NCBI GenBank assembly: GCA_030295235.1
Contig: AP026139.1
Location: 682,001 to 746,000 of the forward strand
Direction: 5' to 3'
Origin: Fistulifera solaris
Lineage: Eukaryota; Bacillariophyta; Bacillariophyceae; Naviculales; Stauroneidaceae
Length of the DNA: 64,000 bases
The stretch's first letter is position 1. Every line of letters begins with the position of its first letter. Below, one piece after another: positions 31,600 to 42,069 of the stretch. Made by a program: the position numbers and the translations under genes. The notes beneath the pieces are model-generated. The model was not told the DNA's origin. It saw only the letters and a list, made by a program, of their open reading frames with translations, and did no database searches.

Positions 31600-32458
31600 G
31601 ATTCTTGAATGTAATATTAATGAATGTGAATTAACAGCTGAAAAATTATGATCAGAAGAGAAATTACCTGGTAGTGAATGGATAAGAGAGGACGACCAGA
31701 GACCAGAGCAGCTGCTGATGTGTTGAAAGATGTGATGTCTTTCGAACACATCATCCGTCAAATCGTCCTCATTAATATTTATGTAGTGTACAAGTACTCC
31801 GAAAAGGATTCCGGAGCTCCTGCGACACAAAAAAGCGTTCCATTTAGAACCCTCAATCCTATTTTGCCAGGAATGCGTCAGAAATTGGAGCTGCTTGGTT
31901 GGAAAACGAGATCGTTCGAACGCTTTTTTCCATCGGGCAACTCAAAACTTTGCAAAAGGCGCGGTTTTCGTGACGTGTATTTTTGCCGACTGAGTCATCC
32001 GGAATCCCGACACGTCAGCAAAATGTCGACTCAACTTGATTTCAGTCCCGTCCAAAATCGGCCATTATTATTATTTACCACGGAGTAGGTCTCTAGCCGA
32101 CTTTGGCATCTTGCACTTGCGGGGGAGCTTTGACCGTACTCGCCCTTCCCGCAAGCGAGGGGCTCGGCCCCCGGAGGATAGCATCAGACCGGTCAACACA
32201 CAAAAATTCTGTTTGTTCCAGAAATTCTGGAGAGGGTGTATTTCCACGTTCCGCAAGCATTTTCGACATCAATAATCGAGTGCGCTGCAAATAATAATGT
32301 ATTAAATTCAGATGTTTTATGAGATGTATATAAAATCTATCATTGATACGTTTTGATGCTGTTGGTGACCATTTTCAGGTTTTCTTGTTTCAACAACATT
32401 TTGCTCCAATGCCATTGGTGACTTTCCCTGAACGCGGTATTCTACAGACGTTTTACTG
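31600..32458. other. intergenic between the two Lhc genes
   Basis: 859 bp upstream of copy 1 and downstream of copy 2 (both minus strand), so it should hold the light-regulated promoter of copy 1. A TACCTGGTA site lies at 31675-31683. No gene supported. Confidence 0.5.
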
Positions 32459-33136
32459 CTAATTTGCGAATTCTTTAATCGCCGTAACTGCGAGTTGAAA
32501 GAAGATGGAAGTCGCTCGTACAACCCCATAGTCTGTAATGTACTCTTGAAATACAAAAGCCGTGATAGCGACCATAGCGAGCCGACCATTTCGGATTTCT
32601 GCCAATTGCATGTAGCGCTGACCGGCTTCGTCTCGTGGATACAGACCCAAAGGATCAAATCCCAAGTCACCTGGCAGTGCATTTGCTGTCTTAATCCTTG
32701 ATAGTCCGTACGATTCAATCCATGACGCCGCGAGTACCCAGGCTATCCAAAAGATGGGATTGATTTTGTTTAAAGTTCCATTCAAAATGGAAGGAGCACA
32801 GCCTGTTTCGTCGACAGTCGGTGACAGATGAAAATATTCAGCAATCTTTGGATTCAAGAGTTCCGACACAGGCCACCCTACAGCGGCCAGCATTGCCAGT
32901 CGAGCGTGTTTGATTTCAGCTTGACGATATTGATAAAGTGCCGGCTTGCTTTTCGAAAATCCCAGAGGATCGAACCCTCTGTCACCTGGATAGGATCCGT
33001 CAAGAACGGAATCACGGTCCATGGAAGAAAAAGACTGAGTAGAACGCTTCCATTGCGCGGCAGGAGAATTGTGAGGGGCAAATGCTGCTTTTGAACGAAC
33101 GGCAAGGATAAGCGCGATTAAGGTAGTCAGTTTCAT
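32459..33136 (-). CDS. light-harvesting chlorophyll-binding protein (Lhc), copy 2
   Basis: A 225-residue antenna protein closely related to copy 1 and in the same orientation, so a tandem duplicate. Signal peptide MKLTTLIALILAVRSKAAF ends at an AAF|AP site, a variant of the ASAF import signal. Helix A: EIKHARLAMLAAVGWP. Middle helix: IFWIAWVLAASWIESYG. Helix C: EIRNGRLAMVAITAF. The FDPLG loops (DRGFDPLGFSK, DLGFDPLGLYP) are kept. Compared with copy 1 it lacks about 25 residues of the acidic linker before the mature domain and has a shorter C-terminus. Same Lhcr/Lhcq-like character. It lies back to back with the pheophorbide a oxygenase-like gene. Confidence 0.9.
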   Translation of the reverse strand: MKLTTLIALILAVRSKAAFAPHNSPAAQWKRSTQSFSSMDRDSVLDGSYPGDRGFDPLGFSKSKPALYQYRQAEIKHARLAMLAAVGWPVSELLNPKIAEYFHLSPTVDETGCAPSILNGTLNKINPIFWIAWVLAASWIESYGLSRIKTANALPGDLGFDPLGLYPRDEAGQRYMQLAEIRNGRLAMVAITAFVFQEYITDYGVVRATSIFFQLAVTAIKEFAN

Positions 33137-33833
33137 TGTTGCTCGAGCTTTAGGAATGATTTTTGGTGTTTCTCAAAGTACTCTGTTTATCAGTTGTCGT
33201 TGTTGCTGTTGAAGTTCTTTTTATGAGACATAGAATCGCTTCGCTTCAACAAAGTTCATTTTACGAACACATTTATGCGATCGAGCCTCTTGTAGGTTCT
33301 CGAACAATTCAACTCCACAGCGTCGTTCGATTCGAACAGAAGCGCGCTCTCTTCATTTCTTCAGAATTTCATTGGGAAAAGGCGAACCTCAAGTCGTCCC
33401 GAACACATTCCAATATTTTGGTTTTATTCAATGACAAACCGCATCTCACGTGAAACATGGAGACAATCGACGAACGACGCGACGCGGAGTTCACGATGGT
33501 GTTCGGAGTTGCTCCAAAAGGTTAAGGCCTCGAACCAACAATAATCTGTTAGTACTACCGGTACCAGTACCGGTAGGAGACGTCCATGAAGGAAAACACG
33601 AGCTTCGAAATCGAAACAACAAAAATAATAATAATAATGGGCTACAACGAAGTTGATACAACGGCAAATCCAGAGCCTTAATGGAAACAGTAAAGATTCA
33701 CTTCGTAGTGAAGAACGATCACCGACATCGGAATGTGAAAACCTCGACAACCCGAAACAGCTTCTCTTTCGTTCCGTTCCCTCGTCTCTTGACATCGTTA
33801 CCTGGTGATCATTATTACAACCAACAACTCATC
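33137..33833. other. divergent intergenic region Lhc2 / PAO-like
   Basis: Shared upstream region of two divergent plastid genes. At 33555-33576 is a perfect 9-bp inverted repeat (CTACCGGTA...TACCGGTAG, spacer CCAG). An AAT microsatellite lies at about 33627-33643. The PAO-like frame stays open upstream to 33681. Confidence 0.55.
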
Positions 33834-35536
33834 ATGCTGCTGTTGATAGTGCAGTTCCTTCTCCTCGTCGCTCGAAAGGAAGGATTCGCTTTGCTAACAG
33901 GAAGGCCATCTCGAGGGAACCATTTTTTCCCACAGAAAGAGTCACAAAGGTTGACATCTTTCTATTCTTCACTGCACTCGACAACATCGTCCTCACCATC
34001 ATGGGACGACTTTGATTATTTGCAACACTGGTATCCCGTGAGCTGGGCTTGTGACATTAAGTTGAACCGACCGACGCAGGTCAGTCTCTTTGACATGTCG
34101 TATGCTGTGGCAATCACTAAAACGAACGATACGCTTTCCGTGCTGGCCTATGAAGATCGGTGCCCCCACAGAGGTGCCGCTCTTTCGGAAGGACGTGTCA
34201 CGGAAACAGGGTATTTGCAGTGCGCTTATCACGGTTGGTCCTTTGATCAACAAGGCAAATGTGTCCAAATCCCCCAATCACCCGCGAAAAGTAGTCAATA
34301 TTCAACCCGTGCGTGTGCCAACGCTGTTCCAGCCATCCTTCATCAAGGTCTAGTATGGCTCTGGCCAGGTCCTGTGATCAATAATGACGTGACTTTGCTT
34401 CCCTCGCCTCCTTCAGTCCCCGAAATGGACGATCCGGCGTTCAAAGTGACACGGACGGTGCGGGATTTCCCTTGCATTGATTGGACTCTGTTGTTGAGCA
34501 ATATCATGGATCCGGATCATGGAATGTTTGCACACCAAGCTTCGGCGTTTGACATGTACTCGGCTTCTCCGGAATTTCAAATGCAAGTGGAGCAATCTTT
34601 TGACAGTGCGGGTTGGCAGATGGTTTGCAAAGTTCCAGCGCAAGAGAAATTGCGAAACAAAGATCGTATTTTACGCGGTCTTGGCACCAAAGCAATGCCC
34701 ACGAAAATCACTGGGGTAACCGCGTTTCATGCTCCCACGCATGTGACTATTTCACGACGGAATGAACAAGGAGAGACATCGTTCGTTACGGCTTTTTGGG
34801 TGTGTCCAACGGGAACTGGTCGTAGTCGATTCTTTTCCGCCGCCGTCGGCAAATTGCCGTTTCTACCACCCCGATGGTTATTTCATGCTTTATCGAATCA
34901 ATTTCTCGACCAAGACACCGTGCTTGTTGCATCACAGCAACCACCCGTTCTATTGGCAGAGGTCAAGTGCTTGGAAGAGAACAAACAGTCGATGCGACAA
35001 GGCTCCGCAAAAGTGGGAGCCCGCACGAATTTGTTTGTGTACCAAAGTCCCACCGATCGATTGGTGCGACTAATTGGTAAGTATCGATGTTTGTCTTTTC
35101 TAATCCTGTCATTGACAGTCCGTCTCATTGCCTCCAAGATACCTTTTGGGATGCTACTCTGGCCAAGGCGCCACGTCGATCGGAAACGTTACTGTCCATG
35201 AAAGCGACTGGGCTGTTAAAATTCATTCCTCCACGACATGTAGTCTTAGATAGGCAAGAACAACACCTCGATATTTGTCCTGACTCACAGGATACGGTGC
35301 GCAATTGTGAGTTCATCAAACGAACAAGCTTAGTCGTGACGGCAGCTTGGGTTTTACGTACATTTCTGAACAAGAACGTAAACGCCCGAATGTTTTGGTG
35401 GATTCCAGTTTTGTTCTCTGGCGCGGGTTGGTCGGCCGAATGGATTCGAAAGCAATTTTATTACAACCACCCGGAAGCAAACCGTGATAGAGATCTGAAA
35501 AACATTCCTAAGAAAATGTGGTTGGATCCAAAATGA
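33834..35536 (+). CDS. pheophorbide a oxygenase-like Rieske enzyme, plastid (two exons)
   Basis: Rieske non-haem iron oxygenase of the PAO / Tic55 / chlorophyllide a oxygenase group. Exons 33834-35076 and 35139-35536, with a 62-nt intron (GTAAGT...CCAAG) joined in phase 1, giving 546 residues. Start at MLLLIVQFLLLVARKEGF: signal peptide with a Phe after the likely cleavage site, as for plastid import; an upstream in-frame Met at 33681 would bury it. Rieske 2Fe-2S ligands are CPHRGA (Cys110, His112) and CAYHGW (Cys130, His133). The mononuclear iron site is NIMDPDHGMFAHQ (His229, His234, nearby Asp). The C-terminal exon carries two hydrophobic segments (LVVTAAWVL and WWIPVLFSGAGWSAEWI) that would anchor it. 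The CxxC near the C-terminus of Tic55 and PAO is not seen. The substrate (pheophorbide, chlorophyllide or a carotenoid) is uncertain. Confidence 0.85.
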
Positions 35537-35796
35537 ATCTCCCCAGGCACTGTACAAAGAAACAATTGTAAAAGAAACGAATTGCAATTAAAGGGAAACA
35601 ATATTGTAAATGCTGCACTTGGCTCGATAGCTTCCCTCCATGGACACTCCCTTATGCGCTTACATATACTGGCACAAGGCTCACAATTACTGGCACAAGG
35701 ATCACAAACTTAACTCATTCACTTTGAACATAATGTACAGAATCTAATTGATGACAAAGCTATTGGTACATAATTGTAAATCTTCAAGATCTCTCA

Positions 35797-38700
35797 TCAA
35801 CCTGATAGTATACCTTTTCCCGCGGGCAATTCGACCTCTCCGGCAGTCACAGTGAACAGCGCTAATCTTGCCTTCTTTGAAGTAGAGACATGCGAATACG
35901 ATGGAGACAAGTCTGATACTCCCAGATACGAAGCACGGACATCACTGCAGTTAGCATACCGATCGTAGAACTGGCTTACTGTTTCAGCAGCATGGTCGTC
36001 ATCGTAGCCTGCTTGGATTCCACCCCATACCAAGCACCCATCTGTGCGATTCACAGTCCCATGCTCGTAGGTAAAATCCAAAAACCGGTGAATTTGTTGG
36101 GGCGGCGCAAAGGCATACACCGCCATAGAGTGAATCATGAGATCTCCTAACCTCCGGCGATAGATGTGTCCTTGACGATCAATGAAACGAAGAAACTGGG
36201 CAACGTCAGGCCTATTGAAAAAATCAAGGTCAGCCACAAACAAGTTGTTGTAGATACCACACATTTCTAAATCGATGGGGCGTTGCGGTTTGAATCCTGG
36301 GTGTCGCTTGGTCCACATCGTCCACATGCGCTGTGTTACTTTCATCTCGTAGGCACACATTCGAAAGCCGTAAACAAATTGTTGCGATGACATGTAGTCG
36401 AATATATCATAGCGAATGGGCGAATGAATGAAACTGTCCTCATCCAAACGCCATATGTAACGATAATGGCAACCCCCCTGCACATTTAGCTGCGAAAAAT
36501 AATCCCAGATATCAATGGCGAACCAGTGCATCATGCGGCGGTACCCCTCTGAAAATAAAGGCCATGCAAACCAATCGGCGGGATTGTCGTTTATATGATG
36601 AATGGGACGTGACCAGTACGATGAGTTCGTCAAGTCTACCAAATGCAAAACACCCTTCAAATTTAATGCGTCTTGCATCAAGTTCCAATCCATTTCCGTG
36701 AAGTCTCCACTATGGAACACAAAAACATCCGCAGTTCCATCGTGTGTGTCAAGGTAGTTCTTCTTGAGAAGCTGCATCGATTTTAACAAATTTGAGAAAC
36801 TATCCCGACCTTCATAGCTAGAATGGGTCTTCTGTGCCAGGTAAACTATGGCATTTGAATTGTTACGGACTCCGGGAGTTCGTACAATTGAGGTATTTTT
36901 CATGGTTTCGGTAACATATGTAAACGTTATTCGTTGTTGAGCCTTAGACTCCTGTTTTTCAAGTTCTTCACTAACCAACAGGCTAAGTTCCTTAGCAAAA
37001 AGTGCGGGGACAGAGTCTTCTAAAGAGATGCTAGTCAAATTCGGATTCCAGTATATCGCCGCTTCAGAAACCGTACTCGCGCCATGTATCAAGTATTGAC
37101 ATCGTGCAAGCGCCATAATATCGACCACGGTCTCTGCATTCACGCGGTGATGGGAGGCGTAAAAATGCGGCAGCCATTCCCTACTCCTACCTTTCAAGGA
37201 CCGAACAACTTGATAGCCTTGATGCAATAGCTCAAGCGAAGCTGTGACGTTCTCGTTTTCGAGCTGTTTGTGCAAGAAATTCAAAGCAGTTCTAGATTCG
37301 GTCGCCAGATAAACACAATGCCCACCAGCCTCCGCGAAGGCACGAATGTATTCCAAATACTTTTCCAAAGAGATCTTTCTACGAAATTTTCCTTGCTTAT
37401 CAATACTGCGAATATGCACCCCGAGGCAAAGAGGACTTTCTCGTGTGAGAGCGAAGACGCGATCTACCCGCTGCTGCAAATAAGATAAAGGGCGGAAGTG
37501 TTCCTGCAAAATCGAGTGCGCTCTCTGGCGCAGTTCCGGTAAAGACTCGGCGGACCACAAAGTCACTTCATCGTAGTGCCAGGCACGGATCGACGAGGGA
37601 TCGTACAACTCGAGGCCCGTTACGAGAGACGATCCCATCTGCATTAACGGTAATTGCAATCGACACCTCTTGGACGGACGAATCGGTTCAAAATAGCTGT
37701 TCCAAATTCCATTTCCGTGCAACGTAAGCGTAGAGTTTGTCTGCGAGATCACCTCAGGTGACTCGGGATAAAATCGTCCCAATGAATCGTGTTGGACCGT
37801 GGCGGCAATACCTGCCAAAACAGTTACTGTTTGATTGTCTGCATCATGAAAGTCTGGATCGTACACCAAATGATTTTCTTGCGGATCCAAATGCACCCAG
37901 GGCAGCAGCTGATATTGTGCCGCATATCGCAATTGATTCAATATCGTGGTAAAGAATGATCTGCCGAATCCATGTCCACCCGCGTTATGGATGAGTAAAA
38001 TACCTTGGTAGTTACTACAGTTCACTGTCGCGTCATCAATGATTCTTTCGACCTTGTCTTCGTCCACTTCCCACCACACATCAGTACGAACACGAGCCGG
38101 GTAAAGAGAGGACGACTGATTCCGCATTTGCAGCAGCGTTCGAAATTGTGCTACCGTAAGCCGCTCATCGGGATCTTCCAAATCAACACTCACTAACTGT
38201 GCGTTCAGCCACAAGGCTGACTCAGAAACGGCCGATAAGCCGTGCAACAAGTAATGACATTGTGACAAGGCCTGTATTTCAATCAAAACTTCAGTATTGG
38301 TCTGGTGATGATGATGCTGAGGCATATCAAAGACGGCGGTCGCGTTGGTCGAGCGGAGTGCTTGGAAGGTTCGGATGCGGGACGTAATATGAGACGGCCA
38401 GTAATTTTGTATTTCTTGTAACACCAAATCACTGTCGGTGGCAAGATAAATGGCCCAGTCGTCATTTTTGTTGTACCGAGTATTCTGTTGTTGCGCAAAC
38501 GCCAATACATACGGCAAAAACTCGGACGTTTCCAAAACACGACGCCCAGCCGCCTTGTCGGAATGTCTTATGTGTAATCCCAGCAGCACCGAAGCCGGTG
38601 GATTGACCAACGCCGCCGCATGCCGGATCGGTGCCCGCAATCGAATGTATTGCTGCACGATACGCGCAGCCGTTGCCCGTTGAGGCGCAATCCATTCGTG

Positions 38701-39582
38701 AAAGGGCATGTGCAGTTGTGTCACATAATCAGGCAAATAATGATACCGCCAACACCGCGGTGCATAATCGGTAAATCCGTGCAATCCGGGCGTAATCAAA
38801 AACAAATCCATCGTGACATAGGTGTGACACGACGTGTCACCCGGAATATAATCCGAAATGGGCTCAAAGTAATGTTCCCATACTCCAGTTCCAGTTAAAG
38901 TGAGTTGATGCATCGATACGGAGTGAGACACATCCGGCGGACCGGGCGAGAAGTCTTTCATATGCCCACCAGGTCGACGCACATAAGTTGCATTTCGGGC
39001 TTGCATCGGAGGATTCAAGAGTACGTGTTGGTGTTGATGCGCTTGATGCACCAACGGATCATATACAATATGACTGACATTATTGAAATGTACCCACGGC
39101 GTCAAATTGTACTGTTCGGCATAAAGGATTTGACTGACTACGAATTGAAAGAAAATGGTGCCGGCAGCACCACCGATATCTCCCATTTGAATGTGGTAAA
39201 CGCCCTGCGTGTGTTGACAGGCTTGGTGTGTGGGAGTGGTGCGCGTGGATACAGTGCGTAACGCTTCTAACGAATTGAGATTGCTGTAGAAAGATTCATC
39301 ATCGTCGTCGTCAGTGTTGCTGTCAACATAATTCTTACGAGAATGACTGTCATTGTCAATTCCTGATTTCTGTTGTTGCGGTTGCTCCTTCTTGTAGTCA
39401 TCCTTCTTGCTTGTATTATCAACCTCTCTTTCTTTAGTGTTCTTGTAGATGAAAGAAGAAGAAGAATGATGATGAATGGTCGCTTTGTAACCCAAATACA
39501 AGTTCACAAACGCAACCGTCACAATAAACAGCACCAACAGTATCAACGATGGTGTTTTCATTCGACGAGCAGCGGCTTTCAT
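35797..39582 (-). CDS. three-domain glycosyltransferase: two FUT8-like domains plus GT15-like mannosyltransferase domain
   Basis: Single exon, 1,261 residues from MKAAARRMKTPS (39582); Met at 39561 is an alternative. Type II Golgi layout: short basic N-terminus, one membrane anchor (LILLVLFIVTVAFVNLYLG), then a polar, acidic stem. Two homologous domains follow. Unit 1 has GGAAGTIFFQFVVSQILYAEQ, LLGLHIRHSDKAAGRR, WAIYLATDSD and LSAVSESALWLNAQLVSVDLED. Unit 2 has GGHGFGRSFFTTILNQLRYA, CLGVHIRSIDKQGKFRR, CVYLATES and ASTVSEAAIYWNPNLTSISLED. The H-x-R-x-x-DK and YLATD patterns are those of FUT8 (GT23) and related fucosyltransferases. The last 380 residues resemble GT15 (KRE2/MNT1): YIWRLDEDSFI, FRMCAYEMKVT, NNLFVADLDFF and GDLMIHSMAVYAF. 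I infer a bifunctional or trifunctional enzyme of glycan synthesis; donor and acceptor are unknown. Confidence 0.8.
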   Translation of the reverse strand: MKAAARRMKTPSLILLVLFIVTVAFVNLYLGYKATIHHHSSSSFIYKNTKEREVDNTSKKDDYKKEQPQQQKSGIDNDSHSRKNYVDSNTDDDDDESFYSNLNSLEALRTVSTRTTPTHQACQHTQGVYHIQMGDIGGAAGTIFFQFVVSQILYAEQYNLTPWVHFNNVSHIVYDPLVHQAHQHQHVLLNPPMQARNATYVRRPGGHMKDFSPGPPDVSHSVSMHQLTLTGTGVWEHYFEPISDYIPGDTSCHTYVTMDLFLITPGLHGFTDYAPRCWRYHYLPDYVTQLHMPFHEWIAPQRATAARIVQQYIRLRAPIRHAAALVNPPASVLLGLHIRHSDKAAGRRVLETSEFLPYVLAFAQQQNTRYNKNDDWAIYLATDSDLVLQEIQNYWPSHITSRIRTFQALRSTNATAVFDMPQHHHHQTNTEVLIEIQALSQCHYLLHGLSAVSESALWLNAQLVSVDLEDPDERLTVAQFRTLLQMRNQSSSLYPARVRTDVWWEVDEDKVERIIDDATVNCSNYQGILLIHNAGGHGFGRSFFTTILNQLRYAAQYQLLPWVHLDPQENHLVYDPDFHDADNQTVTVLAGIAATVQHDSLGRFYPESPEVISQTNSTLTLHGNGIWNSYFEPIRPSKRCRLQLPLMQMGSSLVTGLELYDPSSIRAWHYDEVTLWSAESLPELRQRAHSILQEHFRPLSYLQQRVDRVFALTRESPLCLGVHIRSIDKQGKFRRKISLEKYLEYIRAFAEAGGHCVYLATESRTALNFLHKQLENENVTASLELLHQGYQVVRSLKGRSREWLPHFYASHHRVNAETVVDIMALARCQYLIHGASTVSEAAIYWNPNLTSISLEDSVPALFAKELSLLVSEELEKQESKAQQRITFTYVTETMKNTSIVRTPGVRNNSNAIVYLAQKTHSSYEGRDSFSNLLKSMQLLKKNYLDTHDGTADVFVFHSGDFTEMDWNLMQDALNLKGVLHLVDLTNSSYWSRPIHHINDNPADWFAWPLFSEGYRRMMHWFAIDIWDYFSQLNVQGGCHYRYIWRLDEDSFIHSPIRYDIFDYMSSQQFVYGFRMCAYEMKVTQRMWTMWTKRHPGFKPQRPIDLEMCGIYNNLFVADLDFFNRPDVAQFLRFIDRQGHIYRRRLGDLMIHSMAVYAFAPPQQIHRFLDFTYEHGTVNRTDGCLVWGGIQAGYDDDHAAETVSQFYDRYANCSDVRASYLGVSDLSPSYSHVSTSKKARLALFTVTAGEVELPAGKGILSG

Positions 39583-40147
39583 TATTCGAATCAATCTCGT
39601 AACCCAAACATGCTTTAGCGTTAATTGTTCATTCGAATGTTGTCTATTGAAGCGAAATGAGCATGTCAGAGAAAGAAAGAATGGCATTGATGCAAAATAG
39701 ACCCGAAGAATGGTGTGATCGAAAATCCATTTTCCACTGACATCCGGGTACCCCCTCTTTCGATAAATTTCTCAACGAGAGCTACGTGAAAACTGCGTGG
39801 ACATTCGAATAATGCAATATTTTTCGTCTGTTTTTACGTATTGGTGTCAATTCGCTGTCGAATGTTGTCTACTGACACGATTTATTCATGTCAGAGGAAG
39901 AAAGAATGGCATTGATGCAAAGAGACCTATCTTGCAGAATAAACGGAGTTTTTAAATAATTTGCAGTGGGTCTCTTGAGTTTTTTTTCATGACTGAAATG
40001 CAGACGTGGTTGTGTTGGACTCAAGAGCAACCTTAATCAATTGAGGTGTTCGTCTATAGTCTAAAGCCTAATGCAACAGATTATATGGTATTCAAATGTA
40101 GTCAGCCATGTTGCCTATCAAACCATGAAAACGAACCTTTGACAAAA
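39583..40147. other. intergenic with diverged direct repeat
   Basis: About 70 bp at 39633-39703 (the 5' leader side of the glycosyltransferase gene) is repeated with about 80 to 85 % identity at 39858-39926; both contain GAAAGAATGGCATTGATGC. One GACTG-N5-CAGAC site lies at 39991-40005. Confidence 0.6.
39991..40005. repeat. GACTG-N5-CAGTC palindrome, copy 4 (one mismatch)
   Basis: GACTG, spacer AAATG, then CAGAC; flanked by CAT and GTG. Intergenic. Confidence 0.5.
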
Positions 40148-41089
40148 CTAAAACGATATTGCCTTCCCTGCATAATCATACAATCCACCCGAATGCTTTG
40201 CTTCCAAGTGTTGCAACACTTGCAATAGCTGTTCCACTGTGTATTCTGGTGCAAATAAGGACTCTGGCCTGACATTTCGTTGAAAGGGTTGACTCAAATC
40301 AGTGCGAGTCGTCCCCGGATGCAGAGCCACACAATACATGGGGGCTTGGTTCCGACGGACCCTGGCTAATTCCAACGCGCTTGTTCTGGTGAATTGATTC
40401 AAGGCACTTTTACTCATACGATAGGAATACCACCCGCCTAATTGATTGTCGGTAATCGAACCAACTCGCGCCGATAGATTGGCAATGACGCGGGGTGTCG
40501 AAGTCATCGATTGCTGCTGCATGAGCGGCAGCATTTGTTGAGTCCACAAAATAGGTCCCAAGACATTGACTTGCATTGTTTGTAAGAACCAGTCGGGTTG
40601 AATTTGCGATAGAGCGCGTTCCGGCATGTGTGTTTCGTCGTGCAAAATGCCGGCCACATTCAGTAAAACGTGAACGGGTCGGCCTTGGAGCTGGTTTTTC
40701 AATTCCTCTCCGGCTTGTTGTATGCTAACAGGATCCGTTAAGTCTAACGCCAGAGGAATTACGCGGTCTGGGACGCTGAAAGATAAATCACGCGTTGGAT
40801 TCCGACAGCAAGCCACAACCGTCCCTTGATAGTCTTGCAAAAACGTTTCACAAAATTGTTTTCCAATTCCTCGTGAAGCTCCAGTTACCACATAAACAGC
40901 ATCGGGATCATCACGAGGTATATTCTTGTTGCTGTTGTGGGAAACATCAACATCCGGAAAGATGGGTACGCCTAATGTTCCGGGAGGAACGTGTTGTGTC
41001 GCCCATCGACGCGTAATATTATTGTGGTTGGTGGCAACGCGAGATGACGACAGAGTAAAGGCGAAGACCGATCGAAACGGAAGTAACAT
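40148..41089 (-). CDS. short-chain dehydrogenase/reductase (SDR)
   Basis: NAD(P)-dependent classical SDR of about 313 residues, read from Met at 41089 (MLLPFRSVFAFTLSSSRVA). The residues after it are rich in Ser and Arg and could be an organelle presequence; an upstream in-frame Met at 41194 exists. Motifs: nucleotide-binding TGASRGIG at about 70-77; ALDLTDP (the Asp contacting adenine); LNVAGILH, the NNAG equivalent; catalytic Ser in NLSARVGSI; YSYRMSKSAL (Tyr and Lys of YxxxK); and HPGTTRTDLSQPF. The arrangement is like the C-factor/sniffer subgroup. Substrate not predictable. No disruption. Confidence 0.85.
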   Translation of the reverse strand: MLLPFRSVFAFTLSSSRVATNHNNITRRWATQHVPPGTLGVPIFPDVDVSHNSNKNIPRDDPDAVYVVTGASRGIGKQFCETFLQDYQGTVVACCRNPTRDLSFSVPDRVIPLALDLTDPVSIQQAGEELKNQLQGRPVHVLLNVAGILHDETHMPERALSQIQPDWFLQTMQVNVLGPILWTQQMLPLMQQQSMTSTPRVIANLSARVGSITDNQLGGWYSYRMSKSALNQFTRTSALELARVRRNQAPMYCVALHPGTTRTDLSQPFQRNVRPESLFAPEYTVEQLLQVLQHLEAKHSGGLYDYAGKAISF

Positions 41090-41410
41090 GCTAATAACTT
41101 GCTTAGATTGCCTGAGGTATGAAAGAGCAAGAGGAAAAACACTGATCGTATAGTCAATGGAGTAACAATGTACCATTGCATGACAAAGGTTCACACTTTG
41201 CGTTAAACACGTCGTTTTTCTTTCGCAAGAAAAAAAAAGAAAAGAAAAAATGAGTCAGAACATACTTATGTCTTTCCGGTTGTGAAAGATGATAAGTTTC
41301 CAGGATTTCTGGAACCGCCAGATTTTCTAAAATAGGTATTCTTGTTCAGAGGCAGTAGCTAAGTTAATGAGGTTCGTACCGACGACAAGCTGTTGCTGAT
41401 TGCAAACAAG

Positions 41411-41556
41411 ACATGCAAATGATAGAAAAAATCGAAAAAGAGGGAAGTGCCACAAATCGAGTGATCATTATTGCAATGACGAACGGTCACTACTCGTGAC
41501 TGCGATCCAGTCATGTTGAAAAACGGTCAACACTTCGACACTATAGTGAAAATGAA
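41411..41556. repeat. 146-bp direct repeat, copy A
   Basis: Matches 41644-41789 with one substitution (GATAG versus GTTAG). The two copies are separated by 87 bp. No ORF inside. Confidence 0.85.
41498..41512. repeat. GACTG-N5-CAGTC palindrome, copy 5
   Basis: Perfect arms, spacer CGATC, flanked by CGT and ATG. Lies inside the 146-bp repeat. Confidence 0.6.
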
Positions 41557-41643
41557 AGTCCAGCATTAGAGACCATTTTCGACGTTACTGATCGACAAGT
41601 GTGTTACAAAAGTAAGCATTTTGACTAAATCATCCCCACTGGC

Positions 41644-41789
41644 ACATGCAAATGTTAGAAAAAATCGAAAAAGAGGGAAGTGCCACAAATCGAGTGATCA
41701 TTATTGCAATGACGAACGGTCACTACTCGTGACTGCGATCCAGTCATGTTGAAAAACGGTCAACACTTCGACACTATAGTGAAAATGAA
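41644..41789. repeat. 146-bp direct repeat, copy B
   Basis: Second copy, offset 233 bp from copy A. Near identity indicates a recent local duplication. Confidence 0.85.
41731..41745. repeat. GACTG-N5-CAGTC palindrome, copy 6
   Basis: Same as copy 5, inside the second 146-bp repeat. Confidence 0.6.
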
Positions 41790-42069
41790 CAAAAACACCG
41801 TTACCGAGTACCGTACCAGGTATTCTGGAACGTACTTGTACACAATATTTCTGCTGGTATAATAAGATCAACAACAACAAAAGAATATTTCATGATGATT
41901 CGGCACACCAAAGACCAAAGGCCTTAAGTTGATCTCTTTGCTGAAAACAAAATGTACGACGAATCTTTAATGAAACTTCAAACTGCGAAAGAGAGTTGTA
42001 TTAGGTTTTATCAAAATAGTTGCGGCTGATGTTGCAGATTTTGCTGCTGGGCAACAAATAAGTTCAAGG

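Larger units (their letters stand above)
41090..42069. other. intergenic with 146-bp duplication
   Basis: 980 bp between divergent SDR and arrestin genes. It holds a poly-A-rich patch at 41228-41250 and a 146-bp direct repeat (41411-41556 and 41644-41789), each copy carrying a GACTG-N5-CAGTC palindrome. A TACCAGGTA site lies at 41815-41823. Confidence 0.6.
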
